Positions 49,501 to 62,846 of a stretch of 64,000 bases of DNA are shown here, piece by piece. The notes below the pieces were generated by a model, which made no database searches, was not told the DNA's origin, and saw nothing but the letters and a program-made list of their open reading frames with translations. Both the position numbers and the translations under genes were made by a program. This stretch comes from Nymphaea colorata (lineage: Eukaryota > Streptophyta > Magnoliopsida > Nymphaeales > Nymphaeaceae), in contig NC_045146.1 in NCBI RefSeq assembly GCF_008831285.2, forward strand, positions 18,407,149 to 18,471,148. Direction: 5' to 3'. The first letter of the stretch is position 1. Every line of letters starts with the position of its first letter.

Positions 49501-51288
49501 AATTCTTATTTCAAAGCTGGTTCACTAATTTTCTTTTTAGGTATTCATGTTTTGACAACATTAGTTTCAAAGCTGGTTCACTAATTTTCTTTTTAGGTAT
49601 TCATGTTTTGACATCACTAGTTTCAAAGCTGGTTCACTAAAACTTTTCAAATCTATTGTCAGAAATTTGTATATAGTATATACTTCTGCTGCTTTTGCAT
49701 CTTATATTCATGGAGAAAATTCACATGTGGGTCTATTTATGTAGCTGCTTGGAGGAAGCACAGCTGACATAGTGAAAATATTAATTTCCTTAACCTATTT
49801 TGTACTCAATCAATTTTTTTAGCCATCAATTTTCTTTTTAACTGTCTAAAGAAAACGTTGGTGAATGTCTAATGTGAGAGCAGCAGATTGCAGACAATAT
49901 CATAGAAAAGCATATATCATTCAGTCTGAAGATTGGAAACAAATTTCTGTTGGATGAGTTTTTTTTCTGACTAACCTGCAACTTCTTGCAGGAGCATGTC
50001 TGTGCTCTTTAAGATGGCATATCTATAAATTGTTTTCTCTAGCACACCTTGTACTCATGCAAACGGTAGCCATTGCTAGCAGTCAGGTTTTCCTTAGGTT
50101 AATTAGTTTAGCAAAATACTGCAATATATGCTGAATGAACTTTTTTTATAGACTAAAGGTGTGTTCTTGTTGTACCTTCTGTAATTTTTTTTCTTATGCA
50201 TTGAGTCTCACACTTCATCTTTGCATGATCAGTTTTACTTGACAGATAACTGATGCTGTTTTTTTTCTCTTAAATAAATTAATTTTGAAGGGCATGGGGG
50301 AGCCACTGCACAACGTAGATAATGTCATAAAAGCTGCTGCAATAATGGTTGATGACCAAGGCCTTCACTTTAGTCCTCGAAAGGTTACTGTTTCAACTAG
50401 TGGCCTTGTTCCCCAGATAAAGCGCTTCCTCCGTGAGTCCAATTGTCAGTTGGCTGTCAGTCTGAATGCCACTACGGATGAGGTTTTGTACTATTTATAA
50501 TGCTTATTTTGTCACTTGAAAAAATTCCTAGTATGATGGAGGCGTATGACATTCATGTTTGTGCCTCTAAACGATTTCCAGGTTAGGAACTGGATCATGC
50601 CAATTAATCGAAAATATAATCTGGCACAACTACTGCAGACTCTGAAGGATGAACTCCAACACAAACACAGATTCAAAGTACTATTTGAATATGTGATGCT
50701 TGCAGGAGTCAATGACAGGTTAGAGACTTCCTGCTTTCTTCTAGTGTCTGCTTTGAGGCTTTAGAGGTGACTGACATAATGTAGTTTCCCGTGTTCAATC
50801 ATCTCTGTCCCTTTTTTTGCCTGGACGAAAAATTTTGTCTCATCCAGCTCATTAAATTTAATTCAAACCATTCATTAAAGTGGTGACAGTGATCAAGTCT
50901 GAGCCAATCTATATCTCCATTTTTTGCCATCATAGTAGAATTATGTCCAGCTTTATTATTGAATCATATGTGTTTCAAGTCTCCAATATCTCATAATCCT
51001 CCAATTGGCAGCATTGAAGATGCAAAGAGGTTGATAACTCTCGTTCAAGGGATCCCATGCAAGATCAATCTCATCTCTTTCAACCCTCATAGTGGATCAA
51101 AGTTTCAACCAACCAGCGAGGAGAGGATGATAGAGTTCCGAAACGTTCTTGCTGCAGGAGGCTCTGTAGCCTTCTTGCGGCTTAGCCGTGGAGATGATCA
51201 AATGGCTGCCTGTGGTCAGCTTGGCAAACCTGGAGGTGTGCAACCACCTCGACTCAAACCTCCTGCACGATTTCAAGTTGCTGGATGA
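46570..51288 (+). CDS. RlmN-type radical-SAM rRNA adenine C2-methyltransferase, organelle-targeted
   Basis: Nine exons join in phase to 444 residues: 46570-46792, 47587-47651, 48035-48137, 48582-48679, 48811-48941, 49034-49142, 50291-50482, 50582-50718 and 51012-51288. RlmN enzymes methylate C2 of adenosine in 23S rRNA (and some tRNAs) using a 4Fe-4S cluster and S-adenosylmethionine. Visible: cluster motif CAMNCQFC (Cys 196, 200, 203); GMGEPL at 244-249; [14 protein letters not shown]; and the reactive Cys in [12 protein letters not shown] at about 420. The N-terminus ([15 protein letters not shown] onward) is Ser/Leu-rich, low in acids and transit-peptide-like, so a plastid or mitochondrial location is inferred. 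The intron after exon 5 starts with GC, not GT, directly behind the cluster motif. Intron 6 carries two tandem duplications. The upstream ATG at 46570 is the only start that joins a plausible leader to exon 2. Confidence 0.94.
49167..49258 (+). repeat. 51-bp tandem duplication in RlmN intron 6
   Basis: ctaacatacca(t/c)ttactaatttctc and the following bases occur at 49167 and again at 49218, directly behind the exon 6 donor. The second copy is nearly complete and has one obvious substitution. Confidence 0.85.
49509..49640 (+). repeat. 56-bp tandem repeat, 2.4 copies, in RlmN intron 6
   Basis: Units start at 49509, 49565 and 49621, each beginning tttcaaagctggttcacta. Each full unit contains ttttctttttag followed by G, which looks like a 3' splice site. 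The two full copies differ by about two bases. Confidence 0.9.
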
Positions 51289-52220
51289 TGTGCAAAATTC
51301 CCCTCAAGATATAGCAATTGATCGCTTGTCTTCAAACGGGGCAGACATCTACTAACAAATTTGTGTTCATCTGCACATATCAATTCCAAGTAATTGGACC
51401 TGATTCCCATTTTTCATGCAAACAATGCAAACGCTACTTTTTGCACGGCGTAGAATGCAGTAAAATTTCATTTTTTGTCAGCATTAAATCTACACAGCCT
51501 GTATATATGTAGCAATTTATATTGCCTTTGGCCTCTCAGACTTCCAAGCAAGGAGCAACATACACTGATACACTTCAAGGTAGGCAGAAAGGTACTTTTT
51601 TCCATTTAAATTTATCGATTATTATTTTAATGGAGGGTGAACCCTGAGCATCAAGCTCTCTAAGGGCAGCTCCATATGAAAGTTCAGACAACAAATGACA
51701 GGATTAAGATTCAATCCAAAGTTTTTATGCTGGCACCCTTTACATTCTCCTTTTTTCCAGATTCAGAATATATTATACTAAAAAACAGAATGCTACATAC
51801 AAATATGGCCTCAAAACCAACAACCATCCAAAGCACAATTCCATTATTCAGCCAAAGCAAATCCAAATGTTTGGGTTCAAATAAACATCCGAAATGCGAG
51901 TTGGATCAAGATAAATGGATTAGTTCTTCTTCTTCTTCTTCTTCTTCTTCTTCTTCCTGGATCTGCAGAATAATCCTGTGTCAAATGTTTGATCCAAAAG
52001 CGTCTGTGAATGCAGGCTGAATACAGCTTGATTGGATGTGGCTTGTTGATTCCTATGAGAAGCCTAGGTCAGCGCCCAGTGTCCCTTCACTTCGGCTGGG
52101 ATCTTTTAACGTGTATTTGCCAGGCTGCACGAACAAGCAGTTTTTGAAGGAGGCGATCCAATAAAATTGCTTTCAGTGCCATATATTTCAACTCAGTTTT
52201 CTCCCAACTAGGCAAACCTG

Positions 52221-52266
<46 letters not shown>

Positions 52267-53276
52267 TCGATGGTAGATTCAGATTTCAGATCTCAAACCA
52301 TATTCAGTTTAACGAAAGTCCCGATTCTAATCCTAAATACCAGCCTTCCCGAGTAATTATACCAAATTATTACAAAGTTATGGAATATATATATATATAT
52401 AAAAGTTTTTGTTGCATAATGAGAAATAACGAGCCAACTAATCACATGGTGATTGTCAGCCGCAAGTTCATGTCTAAAGTTTTTCTTTTCAAATATTCAT
52501 TTATATTAGAACGAGTCATTTGTGCAATGGCCTCTGTTTAAATTCATTCATAATAACAACAACCATTAATAAAGCACTGAAAGGAAAACATAGAAGAACC
52601 ACTAAAGGCAACAATGACCACTGTTTGTCTATCATCTCTCTCTCTCTCTCTCTCTCATGGTATACAGTTAAACCTTCAAATATGAGTATGGCAATAATGT
52701 ATAACTTTGTCTGAGTCTAAATGGTCCGGCCCCATTTATTTATATATGGAGCCATAGCCGTGAACAATAAAGTCACACTTCACATTTAGGCATTGTGGGT
52801 TGTGGCCCTGCTGGTTGGCCAATGGCCACCATGGAAGGACTGCCGGAAGATAATTATCTAGGCAAAAATTGTTATTCATAAACAAAATTGAAAGGGAAAC
52901 TATCTTACGATTAGATCATCAGACATTTTAATTTTAAAGAGCTAACCTTATTTTCATAATCGTTCCGATTTATGAAGTTTATTTTCACAAGAAATGGTAA
53001 AGCCATCTTGGAAAACTTGAAGGCAAAACAAACACAAGAAGTCTCAGCTATCACGGAATTTCAATTCCCAAAGGAGATTCTTGCGAATCCAGACATCTGA
53101 CATTTTTCTTATTTCTAGTGGCCTTTATCCATCCCACCATCGCCGGGGTGGATTCATTGATTCAAGAGCCTCTCTCGCCTGCACGAATGTCATGGCGGCA
53201 AGCCACTAGTTCCGCCCATCTGGCGTAGAAAGCAAATCCTTGGAAGGAGAAGTGGCAGTAGCCTGCGGAAGGAAGT
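51289..53276. other. Intergenic region between RlmN and the PSA3-like gene
   Basis: Contains probable RlmN 3' UTR, a (TTC)n tract at about 51924-51956, CT tracts at about 52223-52261 and 52632-52658, and the 5' flank of the next plus-strand gene. No coding exon, RNA gene or transposon was recognised. Confidence 0.6.
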
Positions 53277-56200
53277 ATGTTCATGGCTTCTCAGATCTTG
53301 GTTTCTGCACAGCCCAGCACGCCGAGCTCTTCCGCCATCCTGCAGACCTCCATCATTCAGAGAAACCTAAAAGTTTCTTTATTCTCACCTCCCAACTTTC
53401 TCATTCCCCGCCTCCTTGTTGTTCCAAAAGGAAAACCTACCTCAGTTTCCGGTAGAAATGGTAAGATTGTGGCTTATATGGAGACATCCAATTCATTCGG
53501 GAACTTTTTCCGGAAGGTGGTCGGCGCCCTTCCGGTTGTCGGCCTCGTAGCGAGGATTGTCAGTGATGAGGGAGGAATCGGGGACGACCTCATCGATTTT
53601 GCTGAGTTTCGGAGAAGGGTAGGGAAGAAATGCGGCGTAGAGGACTCGAAGGCGTTCTACGAGTTCAAAGATCGGCGAGGTCGGGTAAGTTTTGATGCAT
53701 TCGTGATAGTTTACTGCTCATTTAAGTCAATCCTATTTGTTTTCATGTTAAGAGAGTCGATGAACTCATGATTGAGTTTCTTTGAAGATATTACAGGTTT
53801 ATTCTTATAATAGGAATACTGGCACTTTGTAAGGATCAGCAAACACCCTGCTAATTTAAAGAAGCCGAAAATATTACCACTTCTGGAACTGAATTTTCTT
53901 TGCTACCAAGTCATTTTTGAGGTCAATTTGATGATTAGTGGACGTTCTAAAGTGTGCCCAGCATGGCTGCATGCATATCTTGGTACTTGGTTCATATAAA
54001 ATTTTTATGCTTCCTTCTTCTCCAAGACCTGGCGATTCTTGGCATTGGAGGGTTTGACTTGTTGTTTTATCCACCTGCAAGGAACAAATTATGCAATCGA
54101 TTGACTGTTCGTTTCGTCATGATGCTTTATTTTCCGCGTATTTGCTGCAAAATGAGAAAAGTAAAAAGAAAAAGTTCATGATTGTTGTTGTTTAGGAAGG
54201 AGAACCTTTATACGTCCTACTTTGCTGTTGGTTGGCTGCCGTTGGTGCTGGTCTTTTGAAGTCAGAGGATATTTTAACTGGGGTAGCGAGACTTCGCATA
54301 TCCAACGATTTAGAATTTGAAGAGCAGACCTTTGTTGCCATGATGAATGATGCAAAAGCGGTCAGTTTTGCTATATCCTTTTCTGTGCTCTTTAGTTTTT
54401 TTTGTCTTGCCTTCATCAATGTATGCATGCCTGGTTATGCTTGTGAATGATTTTCTCTAGCTAAAATTTGAAGCCATATATTTAATTTATTGTGAATCCT
54501 TAGCTTTTCAGTTTTTTCTTCTCGATCATTTCAATTATGAGGATCTCTTAACTTTCCAGTGTAATAGTGGTTAACGTTAAACAGAAGGACAAATACTTGC
54601 TCTGGTCTCATCTACCATGATATTCTTATTACAGAAAGGTGTATCAGCTCAATCTCATGTAAAATGCATGAAAAACTCCCATGGTTACCAATCCAGGTGC
54701 CACTTGGTTTTACATGAAAATGGCCTTCATACTTTTAGAACTTCATCAACTTTTCACGTCAAGCAGCATTGAACATATTCTGATGCTTGTTTCATCAAAT
54801 CTTTGTCTATTTTCACTAGGAAAGATGCAAAGATCAATTTCTTATCTTTTTTTAAATTCTTTAACTTCAGAAAGCAGCATTCAGTTCTTGGTTTTGAATC
54901 TCTTTCTCGACACTTTAGACCTTTGCTACTGAATTTCTCACCATTAAAGCCTGTGTAGTCTCTATCACAAGATCTATTAACATAGTAAGTTAGTAACTGC
55001 TTTTCAGAAAGGGGAAAAAGATATAGTTTTAAGTTACAACAGTCAGCAAAATAACCATGAAATTGGTGCTGATGGGTCTCGAGTAAACAACCAAAACAGA
55101 ACTATGATGTGATTCATCCGAATAAGCTTTCATTTCCTACTTGTACTTGGACCGTGTTTCATACATCTTCTAGTTTATCCTTTTGGTTCAGTTTTCATGG
55201 TACAACATCTCCCATTTAGAGTATGCAGTTTACTACTTTACACATCATTGATGATTCAATGAACATCCAAGACTACCCTGTAAAATTTAACTTCCCTGAT
55301 CCCTGCTTGTTGAAGATTTAGGATAATGGAGATGACTTTGGCAGGGGAATTGAAATCCAACTAGGACTACAAGACCCTGATTTCTGATCAGGCCAGACAA
55401 CAGCATTTGTCTATCTTGATATGGTTTGTTAGGATGGTTTGAAGAAGCCTTTGGTTTTACCAAGAGAAACTTGCTGCCGTTCAACAACAATGATGTCCCA
55501 ATGTCAAGCTAAGGATTGAGTCTTGAGGGGAGCTGAATTGATGGGATTCAACTTCTCTTTTGATTGTTGAAAATTCTGGCAAGCTGCCATTGTCTGGTGG
55601 AGAAGATCTTTTGGTTATTTAGGGATGTTTTTTAAGTATAGCTTGATCGGTGGTTTGTGGGGTAGTGGTAGGATCAAATAATAGAAGAGAGTCAGAGACA
55701 ATGAGAAGGAATTTATATAATAGCACCTTTCTTTTTACTAAGAAAATGTTATACCTTCATCATTATGAGATGACTTCTTGAAAGTTGAAACTCTATGGAG
55801 TATTGAGCATGTGGATTTTAAAGTCCATACGAGGCAATAGAACTGGAATACGATGGCTGGTAGTCTCTTCAGTCTGCGAGTGACTTACCTGAAGCGTACA
55901 TTCAGATTTAGCTTGATTTGATGGACAAATTGCAAAGAAAATTTTTGGAGTCTTCTTTGCTCTTTAAACTTTTAAACAGTCATGTTTCTTGGAAGAGAAC
56001 TACTGACTTCATTCTACATGAGAACAGATGTGGAACATGTAACCCAGAGACCAGAGTTACTTATTATGCTTAGACCTGGGCAACGGGCCGGGTCCATGTC
56101 CGGGCCCGGGCCTGATGTGCGGCCCGGCCCGGCCCGGTCTGATCCGGTCCGTTTATAATTAAAAAAATAAATTTTTAATTTTTTTAAAATTTAATAATAT

Positions 56201-57927
56201 GTATTTTATTATTAAAAATATATTTTATATTACCAAAAAAAATTTTATAATTAAAAAATATTTTTTATTACCAAACGGGTCGGGTCGGGTTTCGGGCCCG
56301 ACGGGCCGGGTCGGGCTGGGTTTTACCGGGCCGGCCCGGCCCGTTGCCCAGGTCTAATTATGCTTACAAGGAAGCTATACTGTAATTCAGTTTACATCAT
56401 GCTTTGAGGCCAATATTTATTAAAGATCAGATATATAGTTTAGTTACTTTAGTACATATTTTTCAGTACTCCGTAAGAAAAAAATTCTCCATCTGATGCT
56501 GCCCCAGTTTTACCCTGCTTCAATGAAATCAGAGTTTTCAAATTTTTTCCTTACTCTTTTGTCTTATTTGTTTACCTTTATATGGGGGATTTCTTATGCA
56601 TGGTAAATAATCTATGCTGGTTTTTGATCGGTGGGTTGAGGTTGCTAGAGAAGGCAGCTCTGCAAATAGTAACTTCTGGTATTGAGTGATTTTACTATAT
56701 TCTGTCTGCAGTGGAACAGATTCTGATCTGGCCCCCAATTTATTGATCTATGCTGTTTCTGTAGTCTACGACTCTACATCACTTGAATCCCTAGATGCCG
56801 GTGAGGACTTGTGTTTTGTAGCTTATAATAATCTTATTATGACTGATGTTGATCTCTTAGAGGTATCCATGCAGTCCGTTTCACATGTGATTCCCTTTTT
56901 TACGGCAGTGAAATGAACTTTCCTCTTATAGGGGCCATTGGGTAACTTATCAATTGCAAAATACACATGATCGATCTTATGAAAAGGGTGAAGCCTTGCA
57001 TGGGAATGCATTTGTCTCATGGGCATCTCATTTGTAGACTGGTTCTCACAAATTTTTGGAAGGGCCACTTGAAGCCATGTTCGTGGTGATCCACCTTATG
57101 TTAGTCTGTTCCTTCCAGTTTCTAGTTTCTAGAGACATGCTATTGCTTGGATACTTGTATTCTTTTAACAACTAATCAACAAGAGGCGTTGGTCTGGTCT
57201 CTCTTGCTACTGTTCCCTCCAAGCCTGTCTGCCTTAGATGTCGCAAAAAAGCAAGATGTGAAAAATAAAGAAATACATCTATGAGAAACATTCATTTACA
57301 TTAATGTCCTTGAGATTGCTAACAATGATAACTTTACATATTTCCACAAATTAATGAGCTAGAACGTCTGCATTTTTAGTTTTCAAGAGGTGCCATTTTC
57401 TTAAAGTTCTTTTTATTAACTATTGCTGTATTCTTTGCATCTCTGAAAAGCATCAATTATCCTAGTTATTTCATGTTGTTGTTTTTGTTGTGGAACTGTG
57501 CTCAAGTGCAAGAACTGTTTATCAAATACCTATTTTTGTCTTCTAGTTTGTTCCTGAACTTAGTACCTTTGCTTATCTGCGTTTTGACCTTTACATCCAG
57601 AGAAGAGCAAAGCTCAAGGCTGCAAATCCTGAAATACCTATGGAAATTCGAGCAGAAAAGGCTTTGGAAGCAATTCATGTATGCTGTTTTGGCAAGGATC
57701 CCATAGAAGAGGAAGATGAAAAACTACTCTGTGTCATGCTTAATGCAGTATTTCCATCGGTTGGGCAATCAAAGATAAATGAAATCGTCAGTTCCAAAGC
57801 AAAAGAAATAGCTGGAGGTAGTCAAAGTGCGGAAACCATAAACCAGCAAAATTCTGCTAAGGAAGCTGGGAAACTGCAGCTTAAGGAATTCGAGTTGCTA
57901 AAGAGGAGTAGTGATAGCTTCAATTGA
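53277..57927 (+). CDS. Chloroplast-targeted protein, possibly photosystem I assembly factor PSA3
   Basis: Three phase-0 exons (53277-53684, 54196-54360, 57601-57927) give 299 residues; ATG 53283 (MASQ) is an equally good start and would give 297. The first 60 residues are Ser/Thr/Pro-rich with few acidic residues, like a plastid transit peptide. The mature part begins near FFRKVVGALPVVGLVARIV, then GDDLIDFAEFRRRVGKKCG and YVLLCCWLAAVGAGLL (a hydrophobic or membrane-associated helix). It continues with LRISNDLEFEEQTFVAMMNDA and an acidic-basic C-terminal half (AEKALEAIHVCCFGKDPIEEEDEKLL). From memory this most resembles PSA3, a stromal thylakoid-surface factor for photosystem I accumulation, but I could not check it. 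The splice sites and three-exon continuity make the gene itself secure. Intron 2 is 3.2 kb and contains a MITE. The last 30 residues are low-complexity. Confidence 0.85.
56071..56356. mobile_element. hAT-like MITE with GC-rich arms in PSA3-like intron 2
   Basis: 286 bp with perfect inverted repeats of at least 19 bp beginning TAGACCTGGGCAACGGGCC. It is flanked by the exact 8-bp duplication ATTATGCT at 56063-56070 and 56357-56364, a hAT-type target size. The arms consist of reiterated gggcccgg / ggcccggc motifs; the 100-bp centre is almost pure A/T. No coding capacity. The intact ends and target duplication point to a recent or well-preserved insertion. Confidence 0.9.
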
Positions 57928-58840
57928 ATACGTCTCAGGACCATTGAATTTTTTTTTGGGACATTGTGATGTAGATATTTCATATGCTATGTAATCATTT
58001 ATTGCAGCATTTCATTATGTAAAAGCACACAATCATATATCATTACGCAAATTTCTAGCCTTTTAATCTTTACTCGTGCAAGAGTACAGCCATTCGTTCC
58101 AGTAAATTTATTTAATGTTTCAGTAAAACCAACCGACTGGATTAAACTTGAGAAAGAGAGATGCATACTGGATTACCATTTTCAGTTTTCCATGGTATGT
58201 TTCTCCAAGCTAGCAGTCTAGACGTCTTCGCTCCATACTTGTTCATTCTTCAGTTTAAGAAACTTATCATTCAGTACTTGCGGATGTAAGAATTTGTAGC
58301 CTGTTGTTTTTTCCAGTCTATTTATGCACAATGAAACAGGCGGATTTCATAACTTAACAAACCATGGAGTCAAATTCCAAAAATTACTCTTAATGATATT
58401 TATATACAGCATAAAGATTGTCGCTACTTTAAACTGTCCAGTACCATGTAGAAAATTTGTCAACATTTTTTGCTTGATGCGTGAAAGCAATATTACTTTT
58501 GAAAAAGAAAAACAAGAAAAAAGGGAAATTTAACTAAGCTGAATATGCCCGTTTTGATGAGCCCTTTTAGTTGGGAGACAATGTGCCCGTTTTGATATTC
58601 CATAAGAATACGCAAGCTTTTCGTTGAAACGTAGAAAACGGATATGCTCTTTTGATACAAAATAACGATTCTATTCATCCACAAGACAAATGCACAAAGA
58701 TGAAGGAGAAAGATACTTTTGATATTGATACAAAATAATGATTCTATTTCTACAACACCATGAAATAATGGCTGAACAAAGGAAACATGAGTTGAGGAAA
58801 CCAATAAGATACTGATGTTAGAACCAATGACAGATGCTGA
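57928..58840. other. Convergent intergenic region (PSA3-like and DUF936 3' ends)
   Basis: About 0.9 kb of AT-rich DNA between two convergent stop codons, probably both 3' UTRs. Nothing else was recognised. A pair of similar short stretches (ttttgatacaaaataa...gattctat at about 58650 and 58725) suggests a small local duplication. Confidence 0.6.
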
Positions 58841-61367
58841 TCATGGGTTTTTGGCCTTGATTCTCAACTTTCTTGCAATCACTGAAGCTTTAGGATGCAC
58901 AGGTCTTTTGCTGGAATCAGACTGCTCCACCTCCACCCAGTTTATGATTTTAAGTATAAGAGACTGTGGGCAGAAGCTGTATTTTCTTCCTTCACTTGAT
59001 ATGGGGCCCCTCGATCTTCTCGTACCTGTTTCCAGACCCTTCTCCAAGAACTCCATGAACCAATTTCCAGCCTCTATTTCTATTTGCTTTCCCAGTTTAA
59101 TAAGGTTAGACAAGCAAGTAGGCCTCATCTTACCCTCACTCTCTAATGGAGCTTGATTTTTGGATTCTGTCACTTTCAGACTCAAAAAGGACTTCAAACT
59201 TTTTCCTTCATTGCCAGGTCTCTGGGGAGCAACTGAAACGGATTGAGATACTAATGACTTTTTTGACGAATGAGTGCTTCTTTTAACCACCGCACAATGG
59301 TCAGAAGAATTTTGCTCTATTTCATTGAGAATAGAGGACTCCTGATCTTTTAACTGGCTGGACGTCGAAGTGGCCGCGAGAATAGATTCCATATCAACCA
59401 CTGCTTGTGTAATTTGTCGATATAAATTTAGAAACTGATCAAAAGTGTCAGTTGGGTCATCAAGTCTAGCTGACGAACATAACTCAGAAAGCATCCTGCG
59501 AAAGGAAACAACAGAAGTAGGTAAAAGAGATTGCATAAGAAAAGGAAGAGACAAAAAAGAAACTGCAATCCTGAGCATACTTGAGGACCCGTACGACAGT
59601 CTCAGTTGCAGATGCATCTCTCAGAGCTTGAAGTGCAACTCTTTGGGCTGCTTCTCTCTGCTGTATTGCCTCCTGCCACAATTTCACAGATTTCATGTAG
59701 AGAGGGCTTTGTAGATTGAATCCTCTGAATTTAAATGTTGAAATGAAGGATCATCACCTTCCCAAGTGAAGAAAGTTTCCCTGGTAATGATATCAGTTGG
59801 CTGTTAGTGTTCTTTGAACCCAAGCTGCTGCCAGATTTGGATTGCGGTGGAGGAAGAATGGTGCTGGAGCTGAACTTTTGTGCATCACAAGGAGAACTCA
59901 AAGTCGATGCTCTTGACACCGTTGATGACGACTTAGCTTCCTGTTAAACGTGCAACGGCAGCAGGATTAACCAAACTATAATCATTGAGCAGAAGTTTAT
60001 TTTGTCATTCATAATAGGCCAGAGGAAAAACTTTTTCATCATGAACTGCAACAATGGCAGATCTCTGATTGGTAAAAATTTCGTTGCTCTTTTCCTGCTC
60101 ACTGTTGAGTGTACCCAGCCATGACAGTTTTCGAGGCATGGAACATCCAAGAGGAGATTTGAACTCGTGACTTCGTCAAACTACTGACTTCAGAAGTCGT
60201 GTGGCTATTGGAAATGGACAGATAATAATCAATTTCGCAACTTGTAAATCATTAAGCACAGAAAAGACAATGTATAGAGGGAAAACGATAATAATCCTAG
60301 CAACCTTGAGCCCCTAAAACAGCCAGCAGGTAAAACCATCAGTACAAGTTTCTTTATCATAGCAGCAACAAATAAATATATCACTCTCCCAAATCTGGAC
60401 GATCGAACAAGCTTGTCCTTTTGTGTTCTAGTAAAAGAAACTGTAATTTTGAGCATAAGTTCAATCAGTTGCACTGCCGCACAACATATCGGAGATCTAT
60501 GAATCAACTACAATTGATCACTAACAGTAAGTATATATTGCATAGGAAGAGAGATAGAGAAAGAGCTTGCAGAATCCATTGGAACTGCCAAGAGCATAAT
60601 CTACCTACACAGTTGAGGGGAGATTTAGGTATTCTTGGCTGCCTCTCTGTGACGCTCCTACTTCTCTGAACTTTGGTAGCAGAGGAATGGAGCGCCGCGC
60701 AACTTTTGCGAACCGAAATTGGGCTCTCTCGCTTCGAATCCCCAATGTTGTCGAACAGAGAGCCGCAAACAGATACCCTGTTCGCAGGTATCCCCGAGTT
60801 CTCCATCTTCATTCTGGTCAAAGGCGAAGCTGGATGGCTACCACCCTTAACGGGCGTGGCCAGTTCAAGCTCCAGACGTATGGGCCTTACGCCACTGCAG
60901 CCCGTCGGTTCACCGTCCTGACTCCACGAACCTCGTCGGTGGATCGGCCCGCCGCCGAGCTTCTTGCACCTGGCATCAACCGATCTCTCCCCCTTTTCTC
61001 TGAGACCCATTATCGGTTCAGGAGTTCCAAGCAGAGGGTGCCTCCCAGGAATGGGTTTCGCACCTTTGAGAAGAGGAACAGGCGACCCGGGCTCCAATCT
61101 ATCAATATGGATGAACTGCCCCAGCTGAATTTTGTTGCTGAGGACGAGGTCGTCTTGGTCAAGAGGAAGAGTTACGTATATGGAGTGGGAGGAATCGGAG
61201 ACCTTTATGTAGAATCCATGCTTGGGCCACAGGTTCTTCTCGTCGAGATCAGCGGGAACGATGTCAGTCACCTGCAAAAGAGCCGATCTGTGCTCACCTG
61301 TGGCCTTCGTGCCCGTGTTCATGGCATTCAGGAGTTTCAGGAGGATGCCAGGTGCTAAACTCGCCAT
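58841..61367 (-). CDS. DUF936 family protein
   Basis: Four exons (61367-60609, 59940-59758, 59672-59581, 59495-58841) join in phase to 562 residues. The start at 61367 gives the canonical [17 protein letters not shown]; an in-frame ATG 69 bp upstream would add a hydrophobic stretch not seen in the family. The conserved N-terminal DUF936 domain covers about residues 1-125. It includes [52 protein letters not shown] and [13 protein letters not shown]. The middle (130-310) is Ser/Arg/Pro-rich and probably disordered. Residues about 315-400 are helical ([24 protein letters not shown]). The C-terminal block ([20 protein letters not shown]) matches the second conserved region of the family. The molecular function is not established to my knowledge. 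Introns are GT-AG. Confidence 0.93.
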
Positions 61368-62785
61368 GACAGCAAGGGGAAGACGAAGAAGAAGAAGAGA
61401 AACAGAGAAGGGAGGAGACAGAGAATTGATTACCAAGTAACTGCTTCTTTCTTTCCTTCTTTGTTTCGGGGGGTTCTTCCAACGGCGATCGTGGTAATGG
61501 AGGTGGAGTGGGGGTAAAATTTTGAATTCCTGGGTCCTTTCGGACCGTTGTTGTAACGGTCTGATTTTGGGGTAGCCCCTGGTGGGGTAGGGTGAGGTAG
61601 GAAAGAAGGAAAAAGGGCACCCTCCTCAACCGTTGTAAAGTGAACTTAACGCCAATTTAAAAATAAGCCGTTAAGATTTTTTTCCTGCCACCTGGGTTTT
61701 AAAGGTTCATTATGCATTTGTAGTTACTTTCTGATACAATTTAAACACAGTCTAATGAAATCAGGCAGTTTTGATGAGAGCGAATCCCTTCAGGTCGACA
61801 GGATAGTTTTTAAATAAATATCTGATTGCTCAGTATTATATAAATATCCAATATCCATACATTTTAAAAGTGGGTTGTTACATGATATATATATATATAT
61901 ATATGTATATATTATATATATCTTAAGGAGGTTCAGATTTGGATATGCATATAAAAATTAGATTTTTGGTCAGATTCAAATTATGAAGTATTTAAGAATC
62001 AGATTTGGATTTAACATAGTCTTTTTCTTCATTCACATATGAATACGAATTTGAATTCCACAGATAAATCAAATGTGGCAAGAAACACATCTAATTTGAA
62101 TCCGATTTATTGATATGGCTACCTAACATCTTTTACAATTACTTTTGCCATCTGTCACATGTATCGATATACAAACTAGTTTTCCCACAGCAAAATGTTT
62201 ACTTTTTGGAAAATTTATGAATTTTTAGTGTCACCTTTACAATCTCATTGGCAACTGTTTTCTTCACCTAAAAGAAAAATCTGATAAAAAACTTACGAAA
62301 ATTATTTAAAGTGTGAATAGAATTTTATAAGGATTTTAAGATTGACAAATTTAGCTTTATGTACTCATAAAGTCCAGTCTACGTTAGGCTCTTGTAATGT
62401 CTTATTCTTGTACGTTTTGTCTTTCTCTATCCACATGTAGATCTAAAATTTTGAAAAAAAAAGTAAAAAATACTATCGGAACAAAAACAACCAAATATGT
62501 AAATCTGTACAATTGTAACAATCAAAAGTCTACATAATCTGCATACTTATTTATTACATCACACACACACACACACAAAGCCCATTGTTAAAACTTAAAA
62601 CAAATTAGACAACTAGAGATACACCTAATTGACAAATAAATATGCAGATCTAGTAAATCAACTATACATACTAAAATCTTACAAAACCATAATGGCCCTT
62701 TAGAACCCGCCGTATCATTTTAAGACAATACATTTTTTCCATTTTTGTCATAAAGGGATCTGTAGTACTGTAGTATGTACTATTG

Positions 62786-62845
<60 letters not shown>
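62786..62845. repeat. Palindromic compound microsatellite (CT)n(AT)n(AG)n
   Basis: A CT run, then an AT run, then an AG run, able to fold on itself. It is a shorter counterpart of the tract at 37044-37155, with a single C interruption between the CT and AT parts. Confidence 0.93.

Positions 62846-62846
<1 letters not shown>

Noticed and set aside
60090-60200. Reverse-strand acgagttcaaatctc, resembling a tRNA B box (possible SINE) in the DUF936 first intron
   Set aside because: No convincing A box, poly(A) or poly(T) end, or target duplication could be fixed.
60687-61358. 223-codon plus-strand open frame
   Set aside because: It is antisense to DUF936 exon 1, whose minus-strand frame has the conserved domain.
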